Below are positions 37,860 through 46,595 of a DNA stretch of 64,000 nucleotides, piece after piece. The notes below the pieces were generated by a model. It saw nothing but the letters and a program-made list of their open reading frames with translations, made no database searches and was not told the DNA's origin. Positions within the stretch are counted from its first letter, which is position 1, and each line of letters opens with the position of its first letter. A program made the position numbers and the translations under genes. The stretch spans positions 1 to 64,000 of the forward strand of contig JBBSEW010000013.1 in NCBI GenBank assembly GCA_038239305.1, in the 5' to 3' direction. The stretch is from JALYUA01 sp038239305 (GTDB lineage: Bacteria > Acidobacteriota > Thermoanaerobaculia > UBA5066 > Gp7-AA6).

Positions 37860-37888
37860 AGCGTCACAGCGTCACAGCGTCACGGCGT
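37857..37888. repeat. Tandem 8-base repeat GTCACAGC between livG and livF
   Basis: Four near-perfect units (the last is gtcacggc) run from the livF start region across the livG stop region. On the minus strand they read gctgtgac and occupy the place where the livF ribosome site would be. Changes in unit number would alter the spacing between the two genes. Confidence 0.8.
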
Positions 37889-38635
37889 CCCAGGATCCGG
37901 CCCGGCCGGGATCTCGCTGCCCAGGTACGCGGACACGACGAGGGGATCGCGCACGACTTCTCCGGGCGGCCCCTCGGCGATCTTCTCGCCGAAGTTCAGG
38001 ACGAGGATGCGGTCCGACACGCCGACCACCGCGTGGATGTGATGCTCGATGATCAACACGGTGACGGAGAAATCACGCAACGTCCGCACGAACTCCATCG
38101 TGTCGCGAATTTCCGAGGGGTTCAGGCCGCCCATGACTTCGTCGAGGCACAGGACTGCGGGCTCGGTCGCGAGGGCGCGTGCGATCTCGAGCCGCTTCAG
38201 CTCGCCGATCGTCAGTGTCCCCGCAAGAACTTCGGCGCGGAGCGCCAGGCCCGTTCTCTCGAGCAGTGTCTGCACGCGGTCCGCGGCCTCGGATCCGCGC
38301 CGGCGTCCCCGTCCGAACGCCGCGCCCACGGCGACGTTTTCCCGGACCGTCATCTCGCGGAAAGGACGGACGATCTGATGCGTCCGGACGAGCCCTCGGG
38401 CGACAACGCGGGCCGTCGGCAGTCCGTCGATCCGCTCGCCCTGGAACCGGACCGCCCCGGACGTCGGGCGGTTGGCTCCGACGAGGATCGAGAACAGGGT
38501 CGTCTTGCCCGCTCCGTTGGGGCCGATCACGCCGAAAACCTCTCCGGGCCGAACCTGGAACGAGACGTCCTGGAGCGCTCTCAAACCTCCGAAGCGCTTC
38601 GACACGGCTTCCACGGACAGAACCGCGTCAGCCAT
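37880..38635 (-). CDS. livG: Branched-chain-type importer ATPase LivG
   Basis: A 251-residue ATPase. P-loop GPNGAGKTTLFSILVG; the signature is in the LivG form, LTIGELKRLEIARALA; Walker B is VLCLDEVMGGLNPSEI; the switch histidine is in IIEHHIHAV. Start ATG overlaps the end of livM by 8 bases. It closely resembles the N-terminal half of the fused ATPase at 43080-44705 (both have DEVMxGLNPSEI), more than the livG at 2207. The two minus-strand Liv systems therefore look like relatives. Confidence 0.9.
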   Translation of the reverse strand: MADAVLSVEAVSKRFGGLRALQDVSFQVRPGEVFGVIGPNGAGKTTLFSILVGANRPTSGAVRFQGERIDGLPTARVVARGLVRTHQIVRPFREMTVRENVAVGAAFGRGRRRGSEAADRVQTLLERTGLALRAEVLAGTLTIGELKRLEIARALATEPAVLCLDEVMGGLNPSEIRDTMEFVRTLRDFSVTVLIIEHHIHAVVGVSDRILVLNFGEKIAEGPPGEVVRDPLVVSAYLGSEIPAGPDPGTP

Positions 38636-39587
38636 GCGGAATCGCTTTCTGCCCCGCCATCGAACCGATCGCTCTCCGCAGGCGGCTCCACAACCCGACG
38701 AGGCCCCTCGGCTCGAAGAGCATCACGAGCATCAGCAGGCCGCCATAGAGGAAGAGATAGGAGTCCCTCAACGCGGGCATCGACAGCAGCTTGATCTGGA
38801 GATAGCTGAAGATCACGGCGCCGAGGATTGGTCCCGCGATCGTTCCGACGCCGCCCACGATGGGCATCAGCACGATCGAGAGCGACAGGCGGAAGTCGAA
38901 CACGGAACCGGGCGCGATGTACTGGAAGTTCATCGCGAAAAGCCCGCAGGCAAGCGCGACGAGTGCCGCCGAGATGGCGTGCGCGATCAGCTTCACGCGC
39001 GTGGACGGAACGCCGAGCGCTTCCGCGGCATCCACGTCCTGCCGCACCGCCGAGAGCGCCCGCCCGAGAGGCAGATCCCGGATCACGGCGGAGATCGCCA
39101 CGGCCGCCGCGGCCAGCAACCCGATCGCGACGTAGTTTCGCTCGAAGTTGTAGGTCCCCGGGGGCATTCGCACCCCGCTCGAGCCGCCGGTAAACGAGAC
39201 CCCGGACGCGATGACGCGAACCGCTTCGGAAACTCCGATCGTGGCGATCGTGAAGTACGGCCCGCGCAGGCGAAACGCCGGGAGGCCGATGATCCACGAA
39301 GCCGCCGCGCCGAGGACTGCGCCGAGCGGGAGCGTCAGCCATGGATCGACGCCGCGCAGGCTCAGCAGAGCGGTCGTGTAGGCGCCGATTCCGAGAAAGG
39401 CGGAGTATCCGATCGACACTTGGCCCGCGAATCCGCCCAGGATGTTCCACGCGGACGCGAGGACGATCGCGAAGGCGACATTCCACAGGTCGTTCACGGT
39501 CCCGCGCTCCAGGAGGTGCGGGGCGGCCTGGAAGACCGCGAGCCCGACCGCGATTCCGATCAGGGCGAGCCGCAGGCGGCGGGTCAT
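38628..39587 (-). CDS. livM: Branched-chain-type importer permease LivM
   Basis: A 319-residue permease with the LivM pattern (WNILGGFAGQVSIGYSAFLG, LRGPYFTIATIGVSEAVR, GGVGTIAGPILGAVIF). Its ATG overlaps the livH stop (ATGA), and its end overlaps livG, so livH-livM-livG are tightly coupled. It forms the channel with LivH. Confidence 0.9.
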   Translation of the reverse strand: MTRRLRLALIGIAVGLAVFQAAPHLLERGTVNDLWNVAFAIVLASAWNILGGFAGQVSIGYSAFLGIGAYTTALLSLRGVDPWLTLPLGAVLGAAASWIIGLPAFRLRGPYFTIATIGVSEAVRVIASGVSFTGGSSGVRMPPGTYNFERNYVAIGLLAAAAVAISAVIRDLPLGRALSAVRQDVDAAEALGVPSTRVKLIAHAISAALVALACGLFAMNFQYIAPGSVFDFRLSLSIVLMPIVGGVGTIAGPILGAVIFSYLQIKLLSMPALRDSYLFLYGGLLMLVMLFEPRGLVGLWSRLRRAIGSMAGQKAIPHG

Positions 39588-40489
39588 TGCGCCGCTGCCG
39601 TCGGCCGCAGGCGGGCGAAGAGAGCCGGGATTCCGCGCGGGAAGAGCACGAGCGCGATCACGAGGAGCGTGAAGCTGATGGCGTCCTGAAAGGTCGTGGG
39701 GATCGGCGTCCAGGCGGCGACTCCATTCTCGAGCAGGGCCAGCACGAGCGCCCCGAGCGCCACGCCCGTGAAGCTTTCCATCCCGCCGAGCACGATGATG
39801 CAGAACGCCTTGAGCAGGAAGCTGCGGCCGAAATCCGGCGTGAACGCGTAGAGGGTCGATAGCAGAGCGCCCGCAACACCGGCAAAGGCCGTCCCGAGGC
39901 CGAACGCGGTCGCGGAGATCCGGTCGGCGTTGACGCCCACGATCAGCGCGGCATCCCGGTTCGCCGTGACGGCGCGAATCGCCTTGCCGAGGAAGGTCCG
40001 CTTGAGGAACAGATTCAACACGAAGAGCGACGCCGCACTCGCCGCGAAGACGAGCACCGAGGGCACGCCCACGCGCACGCCCAGGATCGAGACCGACTTC
40101 AGCGTGTAGCCCGTCAGGATCGACTGCGTATCCCCGCTCCAGAGCGCATAGGCCAGGTTCTGCAGAACGAGCCAGAGTCCGAAGAGGAGAAGGAGCGACT
40201 CCATCGACGGGCCGGCCGTCGCGTTCGGAAGGCGGCCCACGAGGAAATAGTAGAGAGCGACTCCGAAGAGGAAGAAGAGAGGGATCACGACCACGAGGGA
40301 GACGAAAGGGTCCAGCCCGAACCGGGCGAACAGGGTCCAGGTGACGTACGCGCCCAGCATCATCACGCCCGCGTGGGCGAGATTGATGATTCGCATGACG
40401 CCGTAGATGATCGCCAGGCCGTACGACATGGTCGCGTACAAGCCCGCAGCGAAGAGCGAGTTGACCAGAACCGGAACGAGTTCGTGCAC
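39584..40489 (-). CDS. livH: Branched-chain-type importer permease LivH
   Basis: A 301-residue permease with the LivH hallmark MRIINLAHAGVMMLGAYVTW near residue 32 and LGGMESFTGVALGALVLALL near the end. Start is GTG at 40489, 73 bases after the binding-protein stop. That gap holds the palindrome at 40522-40540, which may separate the expression levels of the binding protein and the membrane parts. Confidence 0.9.
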   Translation of the reverse strand: MHELVPVLVNSLFAAGLYATMSYGLAIIYGVMRIINLAHAGVMMLGAYVTWTLFARFGLDPFVSLVVVIPLFFLFGVALYYFLVGRLPNATAGPSMESLLLLFGLWLVLQNLAYALWSGDTQSILTGYTLKSVSILGVRVGVPSVLVFAASAASLFVLNLFLKRTFLGKAIRAVTANRDAALIVGVNADRISATAFGLGTAFAGVAGALLSTLYAFTPDFGRSFLLKAFCIIVLGGMESFTGVALGALVLALLENGVAAWTPIPTTFQDAISFTLLVIALVLFPRGIPALFARLRPTAAAQ

Positions 40490-40521
40490 CGTCAGGCCAC
40501 GCGATCGCCCGGGGGGATTCC

Positions 40522-40540
40522 TCCTCTCCCGGCGGGAGAG
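40522..40540. repeat. Palindromic element (CCTCTCCC-N3-GGGAGAGG), livK-livH gap
   Basis: Same core as at 8154, 31611 and 52213, flanked here by gggggattcct and gccgggaggaggag. It again lies directly downstream of a substrate-binding-protein gene, as at 31611. Confidence 0.75.
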
Positions 40541-40562
40541 GGCCGGGAGGAGGAGAGTCCCA

Positions 40563-41798
40563 TCAATTGTGCGGGGTCGGCGCGACCGGATCGCCCGTCT
40601 TCGCCGCGATCGGCCACACGATATCCACTTTGTCGCCGGGCTTGTTCTGCGTGACGACGAACGGAAGGACCGCCTGGCCCGAGGCCGTGAACTTCAGCAC
40701 GCCGCCGGGAAGAATCGAGTCGGTCAGGTTCGTCGCGGCGAGCGCCGCGCGGATCGACTCCGGCTTCACGCTGCCCGCCTTCCGAATGGCGGCGAGGAGG
40801 GCCCGCACCGTTTCGTATGCGGTCGCGTGATACCACTGCGGGTCGGCACCCGTCGCCGCCTTCCACTTCGCGTTGAACGCCTTCACCTGGGGGTACGGAA
40901 GAAGGTCCGACCACCAGCCGCTCGCGAAGATGTAGTCGGTCGCGGGCCCGAGGGCTTTCCGTCCGGCCGCATCTGCCCCTCGGGCGCCGTACGTGATCAT
41001 CGCGTGGCTCATTCCCATCTGCGTGTAGGTGCGATGCATGGAAATGTAGTCCTCGAGGTGGGCGTCGGCCATGAAGAGATCGGCCTTCGCGTTCTGGATC
41101 CGCGTCAAGACCGGCTTGAAGTCCGGCGTGTTGTTGTAGTCGAAGCTCTCCTCGACCGCGACCGAGAAGTCTCCGGGATGCGCTTTGATGTAGTCCTTGA
41201 CGCCTTGCGCGTAGTCCTTTCCGTGCTCGGTGTTTTCCGTGATGAGAGCGACCTTCAACGGCTTCCGGAGCTTGCCGGCGGCGACGAGCGAGGCGAGGAA
41301 ATCCATCTGCGTCTGGGACAGCACGTCGACGGGGGACAGGGTCCCGAACACCCACTTGCTCCGCCCGTAGATGCTGCGCGCGCCGGCACCTCCCGAGATG
41401 TACGGGATGCCGTAGCGGTCCGGGACCACGCTCTGAGCCTGCACGAGCTGCGATCCGTATCCGCCGATGACGGCCGCGACCTTCTCCTGAGCGCAGAGCT
41501 GCTCGACCAGCTGGGCGCTCTTGGCGGCGTCGGACGTGTCGTCCAGGAGCGTCAGGGCGATCTTCACCTTCTTGCCGCCGATGTCGAGCCCTCCGGCGTC
41601 GTTGACTTCCTTGATCGCGAACTCGGTCGCCTGCTTGTAGGCGCCGCCGATCTTCGACTCCTTGCCGGTGACGGGCAGGACGGCGCCGATCCGGATGTCG
41701 CCATCGGCCGCTTGAAGCGGCAGCGCGGAAAGCGCCATGACGAGGATCCCGCAGACGGATGCGAGCGCGAGGAGCGCGCGTGCCATGGTTCGGGACAT
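40563..41798 (-). CDS. Periplasmic substrate-binding protein of the second Liv importer
   Basis: A 411-residue protein with a signal peptide (MSRTMARALLALASVCGILV, cleavage near LPLQAADG). It has the type I binding fold (DIRIGAVLPVTGKESKIGG, AAVIGGYGSQLVQAQSVV, YISGGAGARSIYG). ATG at 41798 has aaaggagg upstream. It is the first gene of the run that ends with the MatB-like ligase at 35566, so its ligand is plausibly a carboxylic acid. The sequence alone does not name it. Confidence 0.88.
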   Translation of the reverse strand: MSRTMARALLALASVCGILVMALSALPLQAADGDIRIGAVLPVTGKESKIGGAYKQATEFAIKEVNDAGGLDIGGKKVKIALTLLDDTSDAAKSAQLVEQLCAQEKVAAVIGGYGSQLVQAQSVVPDRYGIPYISGGAGARSIYGRSKWVFGTLSPVDVLSQTQMDFLASLVAAGKLRKPLKVALITENTEHGKDYAQGVKDYIKAHPGDFSVAVEESFDYNNTPDFKPVLTRIQNAKADLFMADAHLEDYISMHRTYTQMGMSHAMITYGARGADAAGRKALGPATDYIFASGWWSDLLPYPQVKAFNAKWKAATGADPQWYHATAYETVRALLAAIRKAGSVKPESIRAALAATNLTDSILPGGVLKFTASGQAVLPFVVTQNKPGDKVDIVWPIAAKTGDPVAPTPHN

Positions 41799-41851
41799 CG
41801 AGGTCCTCCTTTCGGTCAGTGACTCGTGGGCTCGAAAAAGCTCGCGGAATC

Positions 41852-43060
41852 TTATGACAGCGATCGCGCCAACTTCACGCGAGCGGTTCCGCAAAGGGCG
41901 AGGTCCGCCGCGAGGCCGATTCCGAGCGCCGCGACACACGACGCCGCCACGCCCGGCCAGCCCCATGCCTGCCACGCGTAGCCCGGCAGCGACGAGCCGA
42001 GGGTCGCCCCGAGATAGTAAACGGCGACGTAGAGGGCGCCCGCCGCGCCCTTCGCCCTCGGCGCTTCGGCGTTGACGAAGGCCGGAGCCGTCGACTGCAC
42101 CGTGAACATCCCCACGCAGAGGACGACCAGGCTGGCGATGATGGCGGGCACCGAGCGCACGAGCGTGCCCGCCACGCCGGCGGCCGCGATCCCGAGGCCG
42201 ACGGCCATCACGAGGCGGCCGCCGAAACGGCCGGAGAGGCGGCCGGAGGCGATGGACGTGAAGATGCCCGCCGCGTACACGAGATAGATGCTCGACACGA
42301 ACGCGGTCGAGAGGCGAAAGGGGGCGGCCGTCAGGTAGTACGGCAGGTAGGTGAAGACGCCGATGAAGCAGAAGAAGACGGCGCCACCGATGATGAACGC
42401 GCCGACGAGTCTTCGATTGCGGAGATGCCGCAGGAGATCCCGGCCGCCGAGCGAGAGGCGCGGCGATGTCCGCGGCGCGCGAGGGAGCTCCCGGGCGAGG
42501 CCGGCCGCCGCGAGAACGGTCAGGGCTCCGAAGAGCAGAAACGGAGCGCGCCAGTTGATCCAGTCGGCGAGCAAACCGCTGACGACGCGCCCGGTGAGTC
42601 CGCCGGCCACGGACGCTGCGATCCAGCCGCCCACTTTGGGGCCGAGCTCCTCGGCGGGGTACGCGTCCCCGAGATACGCCACGGCGATCGCCGTGACTCC
42701 CGGGATGAGCGCGCCCTGAAGGCCACGGAAGAGCAGCAGCAGGGGAAAAGTCCGGGCGAACGCGCACAGGACGGTGGGAACGGCGACCAGGAAGAGCGTC
42801 ACGACCATCACGGGCTTGCGTCCGACGGCATCCGAGAGAGACCCGTACGGAATCGAAACCAGGGCGATGAGGAGCACGACGATCGAGACCGACAGGCCGG
42901 CGGTCGCGGGTCGGACGCCGAACTCGTGCGACAGCAGCGGAAGAATCGGCTGTGTGATGTAAATGTCGGCATAGACGGCCAGCGTCGCGAATGTGAGCGC
43001 GGCGCTCGCACGGGGCGAGTGGCGGAGGACGGCCGGACCGGCGGCGGACGGGACCCGCAA
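41852..43060 (-). CDS. MFS transporter, YnfM-like
   Basis: A 402-residue protein with twelve hydrophobic segments. N-terminal ALTFATLAVYADIYITQPIL, the A motif YGSLSDAVGRKPVMVV at about residue 72, and a later FFCFIGVFTYLPYYLTAAP match the YnfM-like drug/metabolite exporter branch. The start is uncertain: TTG at 43060 is 19 bases after the fused ATPase gene and gives the longest product. It lies between two Liv operons on the same strand. The substrate is unknown; export of an arabinose-like sugar or a drug is known for relatives. Confidence 0.85.
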   Translation of the reverse strand: MRVPSAAGPAVLRHSPRASAALTFATLAVYADIYITQPILPLLSHEFGVRPATAGLSVSIVVLLIALVSIPYGSLSDAVGRKPVMVVTLFLVAVPTVLCAFARTFPLLLLFRGLQGALIPGVTAIAVAYLGDAYPAEELGPKVGGWIAASVAGGLTGRVVSGLLADWINWRAPFLLFGALTVLAAAGLARELPRAPRTSPRLSLGGRDLLRHLRNRRLVGAFIIGGAVFFCFIGVFTYLPYYLTAAPFRLSTAFVSSIYLVYAAGIFTSIASGRLSGRFGGRLVMAVGLGIAAAGVAGTLVRSVPAIIASLVVLCVGMFTVQSTAPAFVNAEAPRAKGAAGALYVAVYYLGATLGSSLPGYAWQAWGWPGVAASCVAALGIGLAADLALCGTARVKLARSLS

Positions 43061-43079
43061 CGGCTGCCTGTGGACCGGC

Positions 43080-44705
43080 CTACAGGCCCAGATACGCCTG
43101 GCGGATCCGGGGATCGCCCAGGAGCTCGTCCGCGCGGCTCGACTGCACGATGCGTCCCGTTTCGAGAACGTATCCCCGGTGGGCGTGCTCGAGGGCGACC
43201 TGGACGTCCTGCTCGACCAGCAGCACGGTCGTCCCCTGCCGATTCAAGTTCGAGATAACCTCGAGCAGCTGGTGCACGACGAGCGGCGCCAGTCCGAGCG
43301 AGAGCTCGTCGATCACGAGCAGCCTGGGGCGCCCCATCAGTCCCCGTCCGATGGCGCACATCTGCTGCTCGCCGCCCGAGAGCCGACCGGCGAGCTGGTC
43401 CTCCCGCTCCCGGAGCCGCGGCATGAGCGCCTGGACGTGGGCGAGGTCCGAATCGATCTCCGCTCTATCCCTGTCCCGCCGCGCGAACGCTCCCTGCAAC
43501 AGGTTTTCGCGGACCGTCAGGCCCGGGAAAAGCCGTCGCCCCTGCGGAACGTGGATGATGCCGGCAGCGACCGTTTCGTCGGGGGTTGCTCCGGTCAGGT
43601 CCCGGCCCGCGAAGTGGATGGAGCCCGACCGCGGCTTGAGGAGCTGGGAGATCGTCCACAGCAGCGTCGTCTTGCCCGCGCCGTTGGCACCGATCAGCGC
43701 CACGACCTCACCCGCGTTCACCTCCAGGGACACATCCCAGAGAATGCGGACCTCGCCGTATCCGGAGCTCAGGTCGCGGACCTGGAGCAGCGGTACCGGC
43801 GCGGTCGGCGGGATCGGCGCGGCCGGCGCGGGGATCCGCGGAGGCGCAATGCCCGGCGTCGGGAGAAGAGCCGCCGAACCCGGCTCGACAGCCCCGCTCC
43901 GCAGAACGGGAACCGCCTCCCTCGAGGTCCGTCGCGCGAATTGTTCCCCGAGGTATGCCTCGACCACCTGGGGATTCTCGACGACCTCCCGGGGGGCGCC
44001 CTCCGCGATCTTGCGCCCGAAGTGCAGGACCACGACGCGGTCCGAGAGCCCCATGATCGCCTTCATCACGTGCTCGATCACGAAGAGCGTCACGCCGTCA
44101 CGCTGGATCCCGCGGATCAGCTCCATGGCGCTCTCGATCTCCGAGGGGTTCAGCCCCGCCATGACCTCGTCCAGGAAGATCAGGTCGGGATCCATCGCGA
44201 GAGCCTTCGCGAGCTGGAGGCGCTTCAGGTCCGGGATGGTCAGCTCGCTCGCGCTCTGGCCCGCGCGGGGGCCGAGGCCGACGCGATCGAGCACCTCGCG
44301 CGCGCGAATCCGAGCCTGCCCGGCAGTGCGCTCTCGGCCGAGCCGGCCGAACATCGCCCCGACGGCGACGTTGTCCAGGACCGTGAGCTGCCGGAGCGGC
44401 TTGACGATCTGGAACGTCCGGGCGAGGCCGAGCCGGCCGATGCGATGGCTCGGCAGCGGGGTGATGTCGACGCCGCCGAACTCGAGCCGGCCCGACGTGG
44501 GCTTGTCCATGCCGCTCACGCAATTGACGAACGTCGTCTTGCCCGCCCCGTTCGGACCGAGAACTCCCAGGATCTCTCCCTTGCGGATCGTGAGGTCCAC
44601 GTTCTCCAGGGCGGCGAGACCGCCGAATCGCTTCGACAGCCCGGTCGCGACGAGGAGCGGCGCTCCCGGGGCCACGGTGCCGGCCGGCCTCGACGCGACG
44701 GCCAT
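43080..44705 (-). CDS. Fused LivG-LivF ATPase of a branched-chain-type importer
   Basis: A 541-residue single chain with two complete ABC domains. The LivG half covers about residues 15-265 (GPNGAGKTTFVNCV, LTIPDLKRLQLAKALA, IFLDEVMAGLNPSEI). The LivF half covers about 305-541 (GANGAGKTTLLWTI, LSGGEQQMCAIGRGL, LVIDELSLGLAP). The linker between them is rich in Pro and Ala (PTPGIAPPRIPAPAAPIPP). In the other two Liv systems of this window these are separate genes. The fusion fixes the heterodimer. Both P-loop lysines are present. It follows livM by one base. Confidence 0.92.
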   Translation of the reverse strand: MAVASRPAGTVAPGAPLLVATGLSKRFGGLAALENVDLTIRKGEILGVLGPNGAGKTTFVNCVSGMDKPTSGRLEFGGVDITPLPSHRIGRLGLARTFQIVKPLRQLTVLDNVAVGAMFGRLGRERTAGQARIRAREVLDRVGLGPRAGQSASELTIPDLKRLQLAKALAMDPDLIFLDEVMAGLNPSEIESAMELIRGIQRDGVTLFVIEHVMKAIMGLSDRVVVLHFGRKIAEGAPREVVENPQVVEAYLGEQFARRTSREAVPVLRSGAVEPGSAALLPTPGIAPPRIPAPAAPIPPTAPVPLLQVRDLSSGYGEVRILWDVSLEVNAGEVVALIGANGAGKTTLLWTISQLLKPRSGSIHFAGRDLTGATPDETVAAGIIHVPQGRRLFPGLTVRENLLQGAFARRDRDRAEIDSDLAHVQALMPRLREREDQLAGRLSGGEQQMCAIGRGLMGRPRLLVIDELSLGLAPLVVHQLLEVISNLNRQGTTVLLVEQDVQVALEHAHRGYVLETGRIVQSSRADELLGDPRIRQAYLGL

Positions 44706-44706
44706 C

Positions 44707-45690
44707 TCAGGTCACCCGGTGCGCGCGCACATTCGCGAAGAGGCTGCGCCAGCGGAACCGCTCTCCCGATTGCCGCAACGAGCGGGCCGCGCGAAACAGA
44801 GGCACGAGCCCGCGCGGCAGGAACACCACGAAGAAGATGATGAGGGTCCCGAGCACGGTCGGATGGAGCTCGAGGAAGTGGCTCCAGACGTACGTCGAGA
44901 GCAGCTGGTAAATGCCGGCGCCGAGAAGCGGGCCGAGCACCGTCCCGGGGCCGCCGATCACGACCGCGATGATCGATTCCAGCGTGTAGTCGATCCGGAA
45001 AAAGTCGCCCGGGGCGACATGGATGTTCTGGTAGGCCGTCACGCCGCCCGCGAGCGCCGCGAACGCGGCCGAGAGAGCGTACGCGAGGACCTTGTAGCGC
45101 GTCGTCGCGATCCCGACCATCCGCGCGGCGTCCTGGTCTTCGCGGATCGCGACCCACGCGAAACCCACCTTCGAACGAGCCAGCGCGAACGTGAGCCCGA
45201 TTCCTAGGACCACGAGCCCCAGGGCCGTGTAATAGAAGAACTCCCCCTCGGTCTTGAGCGGCAGATCGATACCCGTCGAACCGGCGGTCACGCTGTCCCA
45301 GGTGTCCGCGACCTGCCGCAGGGCCTCGGCGACGCCGAGCGTGGCGATCGCGAAGTAGTGACCCTTCAGCCGGAGGATGGGGAGCCCGAGGAGAGCTGCG
45401 AATGCCGCCGAGAGAATCGCGCCGGACAGGAGAGCCGGGAAGAAGGGGACGTGCCACCGGCCGATCATCAGCAGGCCGGTCGTGTAGGCGCCCATCCCGA
45501 AATACGCGACGTTCCCGAACGAGGCGTAGCCGGTGTATCCGCCGAGGAAGTTCCAACCCTGCGCCATGACCGCCAGCAGGAGCAGGCGCGTGTAAGTCAG
45601 AAGCTTGTAGGAAGAAACGAAGCGCGGGAGCAGGAGCAGGGCCGCGAGCCCCAGCGCGAGGCCGAGCGCCCGGAGGATCCGCGGCCTCAT
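44707..45690 (-). CDS. livM: Branched-chain-type importer permease LivM
   Basis: A 327-residue permease (WNFLGGYTGYASFGNVAYFG, LKGHYFAIATLGVAEALR, GGPGTVLGPLLGAGIY). ATG at 45690 lies four bases after the livH stop. It pairs with the LivH at 45695 and is driven by the fused ATPase encoded downstream. Confidence 0.9.
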   Translation of the reverse strand: MRPRILRALGLALGLAALLLLPRFVSSYKLLTYTRLLLLAVMAQGWNFLGGYTGYASFGNVAYFGMGAYTTGLLMIGRWHVPFFPALLSGAILSAAFAALLGLPILRLKGHYFAIATLGVAEALRQVADTWDSVTAGSTGIDLPLKTEGEFFYYTALGLVVLGIGLTFALARSKVGFAWVAIREDQDAARMVGIATTRYKVLAYALSAAFAALAGGVTAYQNIHVAPGDFFRIDYTLESIIAVVIGGPGTVLGPLLGAGIYQLLSTYVWSHFLELHPTVLGTLIIFFVVFLPRGLVPLFRAARSLRQSGERFRWRSLFANVRAHRVT

Positions 45691-45694
45691 CTCC

Positions 45695-46561
45695 TTAGAC
45701 CGACTTCCCGGCGATGCCCTGCGGACGCCAGATGAGAAGCAGGACGAGCAGGGCGAATGTGATCGCCTGCGCGAGGCTCGGGAGACGGGAGCCCACGAAC
45801 ACCTCGACGAAAGCGAAAATCGTCGCCCCGATGATCACGTTGACCACGTTTCCGAGGCCGCCGAGGACACACACCACGAAGGCGCGCTGGGTGTAGCTGC
45901 TCCCGGCCGTCGGATCGAACGGCACGGAGAGAGAGAGGAGCGACCCGGCGGCGCCGGCCATCGCCGCGCCGATCGCGAACGTGACCGCATAGATCTTCGC
46001 GACCTTTACGCCCGTGAGCCTTGCCGCGTCGATGTCCATGCCCGTCGCCCGGATCGCCCGCCCGGTCCGCGTGCGTCGCAGAAACGCACCGAGCGCGAGC
46101 ACGAGAAAGAGGGAAATGAGGAGCGCGGCCAGCCGGATGTACGGAACCCGCGCCGGGCCGATGGAGAACCCGGACCCGCTGTACGGGGTCGTGACGGAGC
46201 GGAGGTCCGCCTTGAAGAAGAAATTCAGAAGGTTGACCAGGAGGATCTCGAGCCCGAAAGTCAGCAGAAACGTGGCCAGGAGCGGCGCGCGGATGATCTG
46301 GTTGATCAGGAGGCGCTGGATCCCGTACCCGAGCAGGAAGAGTGCGGCCATCGAGAGAGGAATGGTGAGAAAGGGATCGACGCCCATCCACTCGTGGAGC
46401 GCGTACGTCAGGTACGCGCCCAGCACGATGAACGCGCCGTGCGCGAGGTTGACGATGTTCATGATTCCCCAGACGAGCGAGAAGCCCACGGCCACGAGGG
46501 CGAGGATCCCCGTCAGCAACAACGCGTTGACGAAGACCTGGGAAAGCTCCGCGAATGCCAT
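45695..46561 (-). CDS. livH: Branched-chain-type importer permease LivH
   Basis: A 288-residue permease with MNIVNLAHGAFIVLGAYLTY near residue 35 and VCVLGGLGNVVNVIIGATIF near the end. ATG at 46561 lies 34 bases after the binding-protein stop. It is the channel partner of LivM at 44707. Confidence 0.9.
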   Translation of the reverse strand: MAFAELSQVFVNALLLTGILALVAVGFSLVWGIMNIVNLAHGAFIVLGAYLTYALHEWMGVDPFLTIPLSMAALFLLGYGIQRLLINQIIRAPLLATFLLTFGLEILLVNLLNFFFKADLRSVTTPYSGSGFSIGPARVPYIRLAALLISLFLVLALGAFLRRTRTGRAIRATGMDIDAARLTGVKVAKIYAVTFAIGAAMAGAAGSLLSLSVPFDPTAGSSYTQRAFVVCVLGGLGNVVNVIIGATIFAFVEVFVGSRLPSLAQAITFALLVLLLIWRPQGIAGKSV

Positions 46562-46595
46562 CAGGCGGACGTCGGAAGACGAACCGGCGGCCGCC

